Positions 43,331 to 53,042 of a stretch of 64,000 bases of DNA are shown here, one piece after another. This DNA comes from CAZEWZ01 sp964516765 (GTDB lineage: Bacteria > Bacteroidota > Bacteroidia > Flavobacteriales > UBA7430), in assembly GCA_964516765.1 (NCBI GenBank), contig CAZEWZ010000003.1:62001-126000 (forward strand), written 5' to 3'. Position 1 is the first letter of the stretch, and each line of letters opens with the position of its first letter. The notes beneath the pieces were generated by a model. The model did not search any database. It was not told the origin of the DNA and saw nothing but the letters and a program-made list of their open reading frames with translations. The translations under genes were made by a program, and so were the position numbers.

Positions 43331-46300
43331 ATGAGAATAATATTCGCCACCTTTATATTTGCGTTATTGATAGGTCAAAGAGCGCAATCCCAGTCAGAGT
43401 CAATTATGACTTTTATGGTCTCTTATCATTCAGCTCTTCAGTCTTATAATGAATCCTTATTTGCGGAGTCCTACGATGCTTTTTTGACTTTGGAGAAACA
43501 GGTAATAGACCCAAGTAGCCTGTTGGCTGTGAATACTTCTTTTTATAAGTGTAAGTCAGCAATGCAACTTTTTCATGATGACGCTCTTAAAATGATGCTC
43601 AATTTTATGGAAATGTACCCCAATAATATTCATTTTAATGAGGCTAATAATATTATAGCAAATTATTTTTTTCAGAAAAGAGAGTATAATAAAGCTGCCC
43701 AATACTATGATTTTGTTGATGAAAATATCTTGCAAACCAAACAAAGAGTTAGTTTCATTTTTCAATATGCCTATAGTTTATTTTCTCTAGGGGAATTAGA
43801 AAAGGCTTCATTTTTATTTCAAGATCTTCTTTTAAGCGACTCTGAACATAAGATTTCTTCCAAATACTATTTGGCTTGTATCGCCTATCAAAATCTTAAT
43901 TTTGCGACCGCAGAAAAATATTTTTTAGAACTCATTGACCTTGGCTTATATTTGCAGGATGCACCTATGTATATAGCAAATATATACCATCAGCAACGTT
44001 CTTTTAAGCAAGTTATTTCCTTTGGTCTGAATTATACAGATTCACTGATATTGCCAAGCCCAGAATTGTATAAGCTGATTGGAGAGGCTTATTATCGAGA
44101 AAAAAATTATGAAAAAGCAATTTATTTTTTTAAGGACAAATATTTGAGTCTTGAAGCCAAATTAGATCCTCCGGGTTTTTATTTATTGGGGCAATCATAT
44201 TACCGATTAAAAGAATATTCACTAGCCAGCTCGGCATTTAATAAAATTATTCAAGTCGAGGATAGTTTGGCCCAGAACGCATATTATTATTTAGGAGATT
44301 GTTATCTAAATTTAGAGGACAAACGCTCTGCTCAAAATGCCTTCGAGTCTGCCTCTAATTATGATTTTAATTCCCGTATCACCGAGCATGCTTCCTTTAA
44401 TTTTGCTAAGTTATGTTATGAGTTAGGTTATCCCTTTGCAGACCCGACAATGATCTTGCAAGATTTCATTAATGATTTTCCAGGTTCTGAGTATTTAGAT
44501 GATGCTTATTCTTATTTGGTAAATGCTTTTCTGACGCACAAAGATTATTCCAGAGCTATTAAGTCAATGGAGATAAATGGACTGGAGAATATATTTCTTC
44601 AACAAGCCTATCAGGAAGTTTCGTATTACAGAGCTGTCCAGTTATTTAATGATGGTTTTTATGATACATCTATTACTCATTTTGATAAAGCATTGATTTA
44701 TTCACATAACAAATCCTATGAGTCTCTTTCTTATTTTTGGAGAGCTGAGTCCTATTTTCGTCTTGGCCAGTTTGAGAATAGTATCGCTTCTTATCAAGAT
44801 TTTCAACATTCCCCAATGTCCAGTGCACTTCCAGAATTTGAATCTGCTTCCTATCATATCGCTTATGCAAACTTTAAATTATGGCGTTTTCCCGAAGCTC
44901 TCTTTGCTTTTGAATCTTTTGCGGGTTCTACCAATTCTGACGATGTAAAATTACACGACACTTATACAAGAATGGGGGATTGTCATTATATGCTCAAAGA
45001 ATACGGAAAAGCTATAAATGATTATCAAAAATCTGTATCACTAAGGGGAGTAGATTCTGACTATGCTGCCTACCAGATTGCTTTAGCATACCAGCAAATG
45101 AAAGATTATAATAAAGTTGTTGACCAATTAATTAATTTCGACATTGACTTTTCAACATCTACATACAGAGACGATGCTCTGTATAGAATGGGTGAATCAT
45201 ACATTAAATTAAACCGGCCCATCCTAGCCATAGAAAGATTCAGACAAATAGAAAGTCAATATTCCAATAGTGCTTATTTGGTAGATGCAAAAATGAAAAT
45301 TGGTCTGGTTCTTTATAATGAAGAAAATTTTACAGAGAGTATCAACGAATTTAAGAATTTAGTTTCTAGCTATCCCGCAACTGATATAGCCAGAGAAGCC
45401 ATTAACAACGCAAGAAGTGCCTACGTAGACATTGGAGATGTAAGGGCCTACGCAGATTGGCTCGAAACACTAAGTTTCGTTATAATTAATCCTTCTACTA
45501 TTGATTCCACTTCATATGAATCGGCTCAATTACTTTATCTAAAAGGGAATTATGTAAAATCATTTAAGGGTTTTACTTCTTATGTGAAAGATTTCCCAGA
45601 GGGTGTGTTTAAGCTCTCTGCACAATTTTATTTGGGTAAATCTGCTATGGAATTGGACAGTTTAGATATTGCTTTAAGCGCATTTGAACAAGTCAATAGA
45701 TATTTCAATAATATATACACCATGCCCGCACTCAAGCAGTCTGCATTCTTATACCAATCCTCTAAACAATATAACAAGGCCATAGATACTTTTTATAGTA
45801 TAGATGACCGGGCAGAGACTGTGGAGGAACAGCTTTTCGCCAAACAGGGTTTGATGGACTGTTTTTTTGCCATCAGAGAATACGATCAGGCAATTGCAGA
45901 AGCACAATTGGTTTTAAATTCTGGCCGTGTTGATAAAAGTCTCATCTTAAAATTAAATACTTTTTTGGCTAGAGCGGCTTTTTTAAATCTCGATCGAAAA
46001 CTTGCTTTAGAAAAATATTCTATTTTAGAAAAAGATAGTCAAGGAGTACTTAAAGCCGAAGCGATGTATCATATTGCTTACCTATCTTTTTATGAAGGAG
46101 ATATTGAGAAATCTATGGAGACTATTTTTGAGCAATCTAGATTACTTCCTCGCTATAAATTTTGGTTAGGTAAATCTTTTGTTTTATTAGCAAAAAATTA
46201 TTGGGAACAAAAGGATGCCTTTCAGGCCAAGCATACCCTTGATCAACTTATTTTGAATATGGACTATCCTATCATAATCAAAGAAGCCAAGCAGTTAAAA

Positions 46301-46420
46301 TTCGAAATATTATCTGAAATTGATGATGTCCATCACATGGACCTTAGTCTAGGAATTGGTTCAGTCTCTCAAAATGACAGCCTTTCTATCTCAGATTCAT
46401 TAACTATTAAACAAAAATAG
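43331..46420 (+). CDS. Large secreted tetratricopeptide-repeat protein
   Basis: 1029 residues, signal peptide ending near GQRAQS. Almost the whole protein is TPR or Sel1-like helical repeats. Examples are EKAIYFFKDKYLSLE, ALFAFESFAG, MGDCHYMLKEYGKAINDYQKSV and LYRMGESYIKLNRPILAIERFRQI, at roughly 35-residue spacing with A-Y-x-x-G-x-C-Y type motifs. No catalytic domain. Bacteroidota have such long periplasmic TPR proteins next to a barrel protein, and a role in envelope transport or assembly is inferred from this pairing. Three bases separate it from the barrel gene. The upstream 250 bases show no clear promoter box. Confidence 0.85.
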   Translation: MRIIFATFIFALLIGQRAQSQSESIMTFMVSYHSALQSYNESLFAESYDAFLTLEKQVIDPSSLLAVNTSFYKCKSAMQLFHDDALKMMLNFMEMYPNNIHFNEANNIIANYFFQKREYNKAAQYYDFVDENILQTKQRVSFIFQYAYSLFSLGELEKASFLFQDLLLSDSEHKISSKYYLACIAYQNLNFATAEKYFLELIDLGLYLQDAPMYIANIYHQQRSFKQVISFGLNYTDSLILPSPELYKLIGEAYYREKNYEKAIYFFKDKYLSLEAKLDPPGFYLLGQSYYRLKEYSLASSAFNKIIQVEDSLAQNAYYYLGDCYLNLEDKRSAQNAFESASNYDFNSRITEHASFNFAKLCYELGYPFADPTMILQDFINDFPGSEYLDDAYSYLVNAFLTHKDYSRAIKSMEINGLENIFLQQAYQEVSYYRAVQLFNDGFYDTSITHFDKALIYSHNKSYESLSYFWRAESYFRLGQFENSIASYQDFQHSPMSSALPEFESASYHIAYANFKLWRFPEALFAFESFAGSTNSDDVKLHDTYTRMGDCHYMLKEYGKAINDYQKSVSLRGVDSDYAAYQIALAYQQMKDYNKVVDQLINFDIDFSTSTYRDDALYRMGESYIKLNRPILAIERFRQIESQYSNSAYLVDAKMKIGLVLYNEENFTESINEFKNLVSSYPATDIAREAINNARSAYVDIGDVRAYADWLETLSFVIINPSTIDSTSYESAQLLYLKGNYVKSFKGFTSYVKDFPEGVFKLSAQFYLGKSAMELDSLDIALSAFEQVNRYFNNIYTMPALKQSAFLYQSSKQYNKAIDTFYSIDDRAETVEEQLFAKQGLMDCFFAIREYDQAIAEAQLVLNSGRVDKSLILKLNTFLARAAFLNLDRKLALEKYSILEKDSQGVLKAEAMYHIAYLSFYEGDIEKSMETIFEQSRLLPRYKFWLGKSFVLLAKNYWEQKDAFQAKHTLDQLILNMDYPIIIKEAKQLKFEILSEIDDVHHMDLSLGIGSVSQNDSLSISDSLTIKQK

Positions 46421-46423
46421 AAT

Positions 46424-48019
46424 ATGAAGAATATTGTATTAATCAGTTTATATTGTCTATCATTTTTCACTCTTCATGGTCAAGATGAACTCAACAGAGA
46501 AGTAATTGATGTTGTTAAGGATTTTCGACCCAAAGTCATGCTAGCCAATAAAATAAATGCGCAACCTTTGTTTATCGATACCTCTAAAGTATCAATTAAT
46601 TTAAAATACCAAGTTCGGTTTGAAGAGTTTCGTGTTTATCAAAATATAGATTCATTAAAAGCACAAGAGATAGATAGGCTATTATTGAGATCGCTTTATA
46701 CTAAACAGCTTTCTTTGGGGCTTGGAAATCTTCTTAATCCCCAACTATCTTTAAGTATAAGCGAAGGCAGGAATACCACAAGTATGTATCATGCTTTTCT
46801 GAAATATAATGGAGCTTATTCAAACTCAATCCCAAATGATGATCAATATAGTCACCTATTAATGGGGGCATTAATGAAAAAAATATTCAATCCTTTTATT
46901 TTAAATACACGATTTAGCATAAAAGATATATCTAGGTTTGATTTATCTAAGAATGATTATAAAAATAGTGTATTCTCTTTCAATACTAATATTAATTTTA
47001 ATGACAGCAGTAAATTTTATTTACCAAAATCAATTTTTATTTCCTCAGACTTTTTTTTAAGAGATTTAAGATTTTCAGAAAGAAACTTTGTCTTAAACAT
47101 AAATCATCAGGGACCGCATGAACAAATCAAATCTTGGATATTTAGCAATGCTTTTGAATTTCAGAGAACTAATTCTAAGGATTATTTCCATTGGACAAGT
47201 GATTTTAAAATAGAAAAAGATACTGACCTGACTCATTTTATCTTTGGATTGAATATTGATCTTTTAGTCGACCAAATCCTTATTTTTCCAGAACTAAGAA
47301 TTACTCGTCAATTAATAGAGAATGGATTGTTTTCGTACCTTGAAATGGGTGGGAGAAGAAACTTATATTCTCTTCAGGATATTTATTTATCTAATCCTTA
47401 TATCCAAAATTCGTTTTTCCCTTCCTTTCTTGAAGACAACCTGTTTTCAAACACTCAATATTTTGCTCGTATTGGACTGAATGGGAATTTATTTTATGGA
47501 GTGAGCTATCAAGTATCAGCCACAGCGACTAATGACGACAATTACATGCATTTTACTTCCCTAGAAAATCCTCAAGACATTTTTAAAAACATCCCTAGTT
47601 TTACTTCTGTAAATATGGCTATTTTTCATGCAGATATTGAAGCAGAATTGCATGAGAAACTGGTTTCTTTGTTGAAAGTAGATATTCGGACATTTGATGA
47701 GAGTCTCTCTTATGTTCCAGAAATTGAAATAGGGTTATATACAGATTACTATTATAATGAACAATGGTCACTAAGTACCTCTTTTAGATTTCTTAGCGTT
47801 CGAACATTACTTAAAAACAGAAGTTTAGAAATTAATTCTTTTGAGCAATATAATTTGCCGGCTATTTTAGACGTAAATCTTAGTTTAGACTATGCTCATA
47901 CTTCGATGCTAGGTTTTTATATTAAAGCAAAAAATTTATTAAATCAAGATTATGTTTACTGGCAGGAATGGCCGGTATTAGGTAGGCAATTTAATTTTGG
48001 AGCTAAATATCTATTCTAA
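46424..48019 (+). CDS. Outer-membrane beta-barrel protein, TonB-receptor-like C terminus without plug
   Basis: 531 residues with signal peptide MKNIVLISLYCLSFFTLHGQ. The sequence is amphipathic beta throughout and ends NLLNQDYVYWQEWPVLGRQFNFGAKYLF, the last strands of a TonB-dependent receptor (aromatic terminal F included). No carboxypeptidase-like or plug domain precedes the barrel, so it is not a normal TonB receptor and probably acts as a structural or partner barrel for the TPR protein. Coupled by a three-base gap to that gene. The downstream 276 bases (48020-48295) contain only a weak 7-bp inverted repeat (48087-48093 with 48105-48111). Confidence 0.82.
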   Translation: MKNIVLISLYCLSFFTLHGQDELNREVIDVVKDFRPKVMLANKINAQPLFIDTSKVSINLKYQVRFEEFRVYQNIDSLKAQEIDRLLLRSLYTKQLSLGLGNLLNPQLSLSISEGRNTTSMYHAFLKYNGAYSNSIPNDDQYSHLLMGALMKKIFNPFILNTRFSIKDISRFDLSKNDYKNSVFSFNTNINFNDSSKFYLPKSIFISSDFFLRDLRFSERNFVLNINHQGPHEQIKSWIFSNAFEFQRTNSKDYFHWTSDFKIEKDTDLTHFIFGLNIDLLVDQILIFPELRITRQLIENGLFSYLEMGGRRNLYSLQDIYLSNPYIQNSFFPSFLEDNLFSNTQYFARIGLNGNLFYGVSYQVSATATNDDNYMHFTSLENPQDIFKNIPSFTSVNMAIFHADIEAELHEKLVSLLKVDIRTFDESLSYVPEIEIGLYTDYYYNEQWSLSTSFRFLSVRTLLKNRSLEINSFEQYNLPAILDVNLSLDYAHTSMLGFYIKAKNLLNQDYVYWQEWPVLGRQFNFGAKYLF

Positions 48020-48295
48020 TCTATTTAATTATATCTCTTCAATAATTAACTCAAAAATAGTTTCTTTTCCCGCTATTATTTCTTGTAAACTACTTTAAGA
48101 TAATGTAGTTTCATCGATATATTAAAATATTTTACTCACTATTAGTCTTGTAGCTTTTATAGCATTATTGTGAAAAATATCCATTAATAATATATCTCTT
48201 ACAAAAATAAAAAAATGATATTTTTTTAAGTAAAAATAAAATCACGATTTTTTTTTTAAAAATATTTTATGTGTAAATAGTTTATTGGATACTAT

Positions 48296-50512
48296 TTATA
48301 TACTTGCTATAATTGAGTTTAGTGTGGGGCTAGGTCTCATCGCTTTTGTTGCTAATTCAAGATTTGGAGCAAAATATCCTCCGATATTCATCATTTTGCC
48401 TTGATGAGAATTTAATTCATCAATAATTTTTGCTTCGTTGTAGTGCAATGATTCTGCAATAGGAGTGAATTTATTTTTTAAGCCTTTGTCTATATTTTGA
48501 TTTGCAAGTTCTTGAGCCCAATATAAGGCAATATAGAAATGACTTCCTCGGTTGTCAATTTCTTTTACTTTTCTAGAGGGGGATTTTCTGTTTTCTAGTA
48601 GCGAAATTGTTGCTGCATCAAGAGTTTTGGCTAATATTCTTGCTTTTTTATTTTCATTATTGACTGCTTCGTATTCAATCGAAACCGCTAGTGCCAAGAA
48701 TTCTCCTAAAGAATCCCATCTTAAGTGATTTTCTTTTTGGAACTGTTGAACATGCTTTGGTGCAGATCCACCTGCTCCAGTTTCAAATAATCCACCTCCA
48801 TTCATTAAAGGAACAATAGACAACATTTTTGCACTTGTTCCTAATTCTAAAATAGGAAAAAGGTCTGTATTATAGTCTCTTAGAACATTACCAGTCACTG
48901 AGATAGTATCTTTTCCTTCCTTCATCCTTTTTAGGGAAATATTCGCAGCATCTTTAGGAGAGAGGATTCTAATATCTAATCCATCAGTGTCGTGATCCAT
49001 TAGATAAGTGTTTACTTTTTGAATAATTTGTGCATCATGAGCTCTGTTAATATTCAACCAAAAGATAGCAGGTACGGCAGAAATTTTCGTTCTATTTACA
49101 GCCAATTTCACCCAGTCTTGAATAGGAAGATCCTTTACTTGGCACATTCTCCAAATATCTCCCTCTTCTACTTCATGTTCCATGAGTATTTCTCCAGAAT
49201 GATCTGAAATTTGAACCTTCCCTGCTAATGAAATCTCAAAAGTCTTATCGTGGGATCCATACTCCTCAGCTTTCTGTGCCATTAATCCAACATTGGGCAC
49301 GGAGCCCATTGACCTTGGATCAAAAGCACCATTTTTTTTACAAAAATCAATAGATGCCTGAAAAATACTTGCATAAGAACTGTCGGGAATCACCGCTTTT
49401 GTATCTTGAGTATGGCCATTTTTATTCCACATTTTTCCAGAATTTCTAATCATGGCTGGCATGGATGCATCTATAATAATATCACTAGGAACATGAAGGT
49501 TAGTAATTCCAATATCAGAGTCAACCATAGCTAAATCAGGAGCTTGCTCGAAACATTTTTCTATTTCTTCTTCTATTTCATTTTTTATTCTTGGAGGCAG
49601 ATTATTAAGTTGAATTAAAAGATTAGCAAAACCATTATTTACATTTACTCCAACTTGATCTAGTTCTTTTCCAAATTTTTTAAAAACAGATTTGAAAAAT
49701 ACTTTCACGCAGTGGCCAAAAATAATAGGGTCAGACACCTTCATCATCGTGGCTTTCATATGTATTGAAAATAAAACATCTTTATCTTTTGCATCAGCAA
49801 CTTCATTTTCTAGAAAAGAAATCAAAGCCTTCTTACTCATTAGTGTCCCATCGATAATTTCTCCCTCAAGAACAGGTATTGCATCTTTCAAAATTTTGAC
49901 CCCCTCTTTGGAAATAAGTTTTATGCTTAGGGTGCTTGCCTTTTTAAGTGTAACTGATTTTTCGTTTGAAGCAAAGTCACCAGAAGACATTGTGGATACA
50001 TGAGATGCTGATTCTGATGACCATTCCCCCATAGTATGTGGGTTATTTCTTGCATATACTTTTACTGGTTGTGGAGCTCTTCTGTCGGAGTTTCCTTCTC
50101 TCAATACAGGGTTAACTGCACTGCCTTTTATTTGATCATAAGTAGATTTAATAATTCCTTCCTCCTTATTAGAAGGTATATTAGGATAATTAGGAAGATT
50201 AAATCCTTTTTTTTGTAACTCATCTATTGTCGCTTTCAACTGAGGAATTGAAGCAGAAATATTAGGTAATTTTATGATGTTTACTTCTGACTTTGTTACT
50301 AAATCACCCAACTCACTCAATGCATCAGGCACTTTTTGTTGAGGATTTAAATAACTGGGAAATTTCGCAAGGATTCTGGAAGCTAAAGAAATATCTTTAG
50401 TCTCTATGTTGATACCACATGTTTTAGTAAATGCTCGAACAATAGGAAGAAACGAAAGCGTAGCTAAAGCAGGAGCCTCATCTGTATAGGTGTAAATAAT
50501 CTTAGAAGACAT
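48296..50512 (-). CDS. icd: Monomeric NADP-dependent isocitrate dehydrogenase
   Basis: 738 residues from ATG 50512, the size of the monomeric IDH (about 740). A TTG 16 codons upstream is rejected because the leader it adds is not family-like. Oxidative decarboxylation of isocitrate to 2-oxoglutarate with NADP in the TCA cycle. Seen: KIIYTYTDEAPALATLSFLPIV at the N terminus and REGNSDRRAPQPVKVYARNNPH (the R-N-S-D-R-R substrate loop), with SAKMLSIVPLMNGGGLFETGAGGSAPKH near the C terminus. Single gene, separated by 174 bases from plsC. Its leader contains a hairpin (see findings). Confidence 0.95.
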   Translation of the reverse strand: MSSKIIYTYTDEAPALATLSFLPIVRAFTKTCGINIETKDISLASRILAKFPSYLNPQQKVPDALSELGDLVTKSEVNIIKLPNISASIPQLKATIDELQKKGFNLPNYPNIPSNKEEGIIKSTYDQIKGSAVNPVLREGNSDRRAPQPVKVYARNNPHTMGEWSSESASHVSTMSSGDFASNEKSVTLKKASTLSIKLISKEGVKILKDAIPVLEGEIIDGTLMSKKALISFLENEVADAKDKDVLFSIHMKATMMKVSDPIIFGHCVKVFFKSVFKKFGKELDQVGVNVNNGFANLLIQLNNLPPRIKNEIEEEIEKCFEQAPDLAMVDSDIGITNLHVPSDIIIDASMPAMIRNSGKMWNKNGHTQDTKAVIPDSSYASIFQASIDFCKKNGAFDPRSMGSVPNVGLMAQKAEEYGSHDKTFEISLAGKVQISDHSGEILMEHEVEEGDIWRMCQVKDLPIQDWVKLAVNRTKISAVPAIFWLNINRAHDAQIIQKVNTYLMDHDTDGLDIRILSPKDAANISLKRMKEGKDTISVTGNVLRDYNTDLFPILELGTSAKMLSIVPLMNGGGLFETGAGGSAPKHVQQFQKENHLRWDSLGEFLALAVSIEYEAVNNENKKARILAKTLDAATISLLENRKSPSRKVKEIDNRGSHFYIALYWAQELANQNIDKGLKNKFTPIAESLHYNEAKIIDELNSHQGKMMNIGGYFAPNLELATKAMRPSPTLNSIIASI

Positions 50513-50528
50513 GTATTTTATGTATAAA

Positions 50529-50548
50529 GGGGTGAAAAATAACACCCC
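50529..50548 (-). promoter_or_regulatory. Hairpin in the icd 5' leader
   Basis: Six-bp GC-rich stem (GGGGTG 50529-50534 with CACCCC 50543-50548), eight-base loop, ending 16 bases upstream of ATG 50512. It lies in the predicted mRNA leader (-7 box at 50572-50579). Confidence 0.4.
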
Positions 50549-50571
50549 ATTTGATGACAACTTAAGTTAAA

Positions 50572-50579
50572 CAAATATA
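50572..50579 (-). promoter_or_regulatory. -7 box TATATTTG for icd
   Basis: Perfect TAnnTTTG on the minus strand, 59 bases before the icd ATG at 50512. A leader of about 50 bases is predicted. Confidence 0.55.
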
Positions 50580-50686
50580 GAAAATTGGAAGTTTTTAAGG
50601 CATATATTTACCGTTAAATATTTAGATAGAACGATTCCAAACATTATTTTATCCATTTAGCTATTCATTGTGTATTCGAAAATGAG

Positions 50687-51511
50687 TTATTTAGACTTTT
50701 GAGCAGTTGAATAAAAAGTTTCTTTGAAATTTTCAGGATCAAATTCAATTGGATATTTCCCATTTGGATAATGACGTATTAAATTATCAAATATTTCTTT
50801 TTTTACTTTTTCTCTTAGAGTATCAACATCATTTAGACTCAAATGTTTAGTCTCAAAGGGAACAGATATATAATTGATGCATTTCCCAGGCCTAATTCTT
50901 ATTTTATCTGGGGGGAACAACTCTCCAGCATTAACTATTGTTATTGCCACAATAGGTGTATTGCTTTCGATAGCCATTCTAAAAGCCCCATTTCGCATTT
51001 CATTAATAAGTTTGTCATTCATTTCAACAGCTCCTTCAGGACATAAAAAGATTGAGCTACCATTTCTTAAAATATCTAAAAGAGTTAAGTAGCTTTTCTC
51101 TCTATCTTTAGGAGATTCTCTTTTAACAGATACATGGCCTAGTTCCCTTGCTAAGATGCCGATTATTGGCCATTTAAAAACTTCTTCTTTCCCAAGGAAT
51201 TTTTTGTACTGTTTGATGCTTATGATGGCAATAAATAGATCTAGGTAAGAACGGTGATTGCTGACAAACACATAATTTTTTGTATTATCAATTTCTAGTC
51301 CTTGAATAAAATTCATTTTTATTCCCCACAAGAAAAGTATGCAAGCACTTGTAAATCGAATATAATAATCAAGTGCGTTGTTTTTTTTGTTTCTAAAAAT
51401 AACAACAAATGTTAGCAAAATAGGGAGATTAAGTAGAATGAGAATAGAGCCACTTATTAAACACCAAATAGTCCATATTAAATCAATTAATTTTTTTAGA
51501 TTATGGATCAT
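50687..51511 (-). CDS. plsC: 1-acyl-sn-glycerol-3-phosphate acyltransferase-type protein
   Basis: 274 residues with one or two N-terminal membrane segments (about 8-50). Seen: catalytic NHRSYLDLF (the NHxxxxD motif, about residue 81), the block III equivalent FLCPEGAVEM and a proline-rich AITIVNAG block. Family role: second acylation of glycerol-3-phosphate to phosphatidate, at the inner membrane. Lyso-lipid acyltransferases of other specificity share these motifs. It is 22 bases downstream of ispH and probably in its operon. Confidence 0.85.
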   Translation of the reverse strand: MIHNLKKLIDLIWTIWCLISGSILILLNLPILLTFVVIFRNKKNNALDYYIRFTSACILFLWGIKMNFIQGLEIDNTKNYVFVSNHRSYLDLFIAIISIKQYKKFLGKEEVFKWPIIGILARELGHVSVKRESPKDREKSYLTLLDILRNGSSIFLCPEGAVEMNDKLINEMRNGAFRMAIESNTPIVAITIVNAGELFPPDKIRIRPGKCINYISVPFETKHLSLNDVDTLREKVKKEIFDNLIRHYPNGKYPIEFDPENFKETFYSTAQKSK

Positions 51512-51533
51512 ACAAATTGTGTGATGAAGATTT

Positions 51534-52757
51534 TCATACGTTTAATTTTTTAATGACATCCATGGCGTTTTTGCTCTCAGGGAAAAAGCTAACTAATTTT
51601 TCTAAAACCTTTTCAACGACTGTGTCAGGACACGACGCTCCACTAGTAATCAATATGTCAATTATTTTTTTTTTTGGAAGGAAATTTTTTGTTTGAACAA
51701 GCATTTTATTAGAATAGTCATAATGCTTTATCAAGTTGTTGTTTATTAATTCTGTCTCGTTAGTTATAAAATAACTAGGAAGTTTTTCCTCACATAGCTC
51801 GACCAAGTGTGAAGTATTAGAACTATTGTATCCCCCGACAATAATTGCCAAATCCGCCTTTTTTTTCAATAATCCATAGGTTGCATCTTGATTTTCATTT
51901 GTGGCATAGCAAAGTGTATCTCGAGTGTTTGCCATATGTTTTTTGCTATTCTCTTGCCCAAATTTAATTTCCATGATATCTTTAAGAAAATTTGATATGG
52001 CTTGGGTATCAGTGGCTAACATGGTAGTTTGATTAATTACTCCAATAGAATCAAGGTTAATTTGTGGATCAAAATCATCACTATATTTTCCTTCGAAAAA
52101 AATGTTAAATTCAGAGATAGGTCGAGTCCTTAAAATAAACTCAGATAGCACAATAGCTTCTTTCATATCCTTTATAATCAACGAGGGTGCATTTTTTTTA
52201 CTATAGGAATAAGTGGCACGAGTCTCTTCGTGATTATGTTTTCCGTGAATGATGATTGTGAAATTTTGTTTTGACAATTGATCAGCCCTCTTCCATACTC
52301 TAGTTACAAAGGGACATGTGGTGTTATATTGCTTAGTAGAAACCCCTTTTTTTTCTAGGATATCTAGTATCTCTAGAGTGGTTCCAAACGCAGGAATAAT
52401 GACTATATCATCAGATTTTATATCTTTCCATGGAATCAGATGATTTCCATGCGTGTCCATTATAAATTTTATTCCTTTATCAAGAAGGTCATTATTGACA
52501 TCGGGATTATGAATCATTTGACTAAGTAGGAAAATTCTTTTTTCTGGATTTTCATTTACTGCCCTGTAGGAAATTTCAATGGCATTTTCAACTCCAAAAC
52601 AGAAACCAAAATGTCTAGCGATGTGAAATCTTATGGGTCCAAAGTCTAAAAGCGTAGGGGAAAAGTCTTTTTTTTTTGGGTCGAGTTTTTGGCGTATTTC
52701 TTTGATGTGTTTAATTACACTCGATCGATAAAGGTCAGGTATATTAAACTTCTTCAT
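51534..52757 (-). CDS. ispH: 4-hydroxy-3-methylbut-2-enyl diphosphate reductase
   Basis: 407 residues, the longer form found in Bacteroidota and cyanobacteria/plants. The last step of the MEP pathway yields IPP and DMAPP. Seen: three cluster-binding cysteines in HFGFCFGVENAIE (about 58), NTTCPFVTRVW and SGASCPDTVVEKVL near the C terminus, with HGKHNHEET and the TMLATDTQ E/T region between. Compared with the short E. coli protein (about 316) there are N-terminal and internal extensions. Transcribed with plsC. A TACTTTTA box upstream is one base off the -7 consensus. Confidence 0.94.
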   Translation of the reverse strand: MKKFNIPDLYRSSVIKHIKEIRQKLDPKKKDFSPTLLDFGPIRFHIARHFGFCFGVENAIEISYRAVNENPEKRIFLLSQMIHNPDVNNDLLDKGIKFIMDTHGNHLIPWKDIKSDDIVIIPAFGTTLEILDILEKKGVSTKQYNTTCPFVTRVWKRADQLSKQNFTIIIHGKHNHEETRATYSYSKKNAPSLIIKDMKEAIVLSEFILRTRPISEFNIFFEGKYSDDFDPQINLDSIGVINQTTMLATDTQAISNFLKDIMEIKFGQENSKKHMANTRDTLCYATNENQDATYGLLKKKADLAIIVGGYNSSNTSHLVELCEEKLPSYFITNETELINNNLIKHYDYSNKMLVQTKNFLPKKKIIDILITSGASCPDTVVEKVLEKLVSFFPESKNAMDVIKKLNV

Positions 52758-52931
52758 TATTTTTAAAATTCATTTTCGTAAAAGTACACATTTATTTAAT
52801 ATGAATGTTTTATGAATTCCCGATTTAAATCATAAATATCTCCATTTAACTATTAAATATATTATTCCAAATAATGAATCCACCAAATTGATTTTAATCA
52901 GTTTGTAGGATTTTTTTTAAATTAAAATTAA

Positions 52932-52939
52932 TATATTTG
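52932..52939 (+). promoter_or_regulatory. -7 box TATATTTG for rpsA
   Basis: Perfect TAnnTTTG 103 bases before the rpsA ATG, so the mRNA has a leader of roughly 95 bases. A TTTG at 52902-52905 is 26 bases upstream. Ribosomal protein leaders often carry autoregulatory sites. No fold is assigned here. Confidence 0.5.
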
Positions 52940-53042
52940 CACAAATTTTCTAGTAAAATTCGCGGAATTACAATTTTTTTATTAATCCTTTTACCTCCAT
53001 TTTAAAGCGACTTGCAGGTGAAATACAAAACCCCTTTTTTCG

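Noticed and set aside
48020..48295. Possible small RNA or gene in the AT-rich gap after the barrel gene
   Set aside because: Only a weak 7-bp inverted repeat without a T-run. No frame with protein character and no promoter box.
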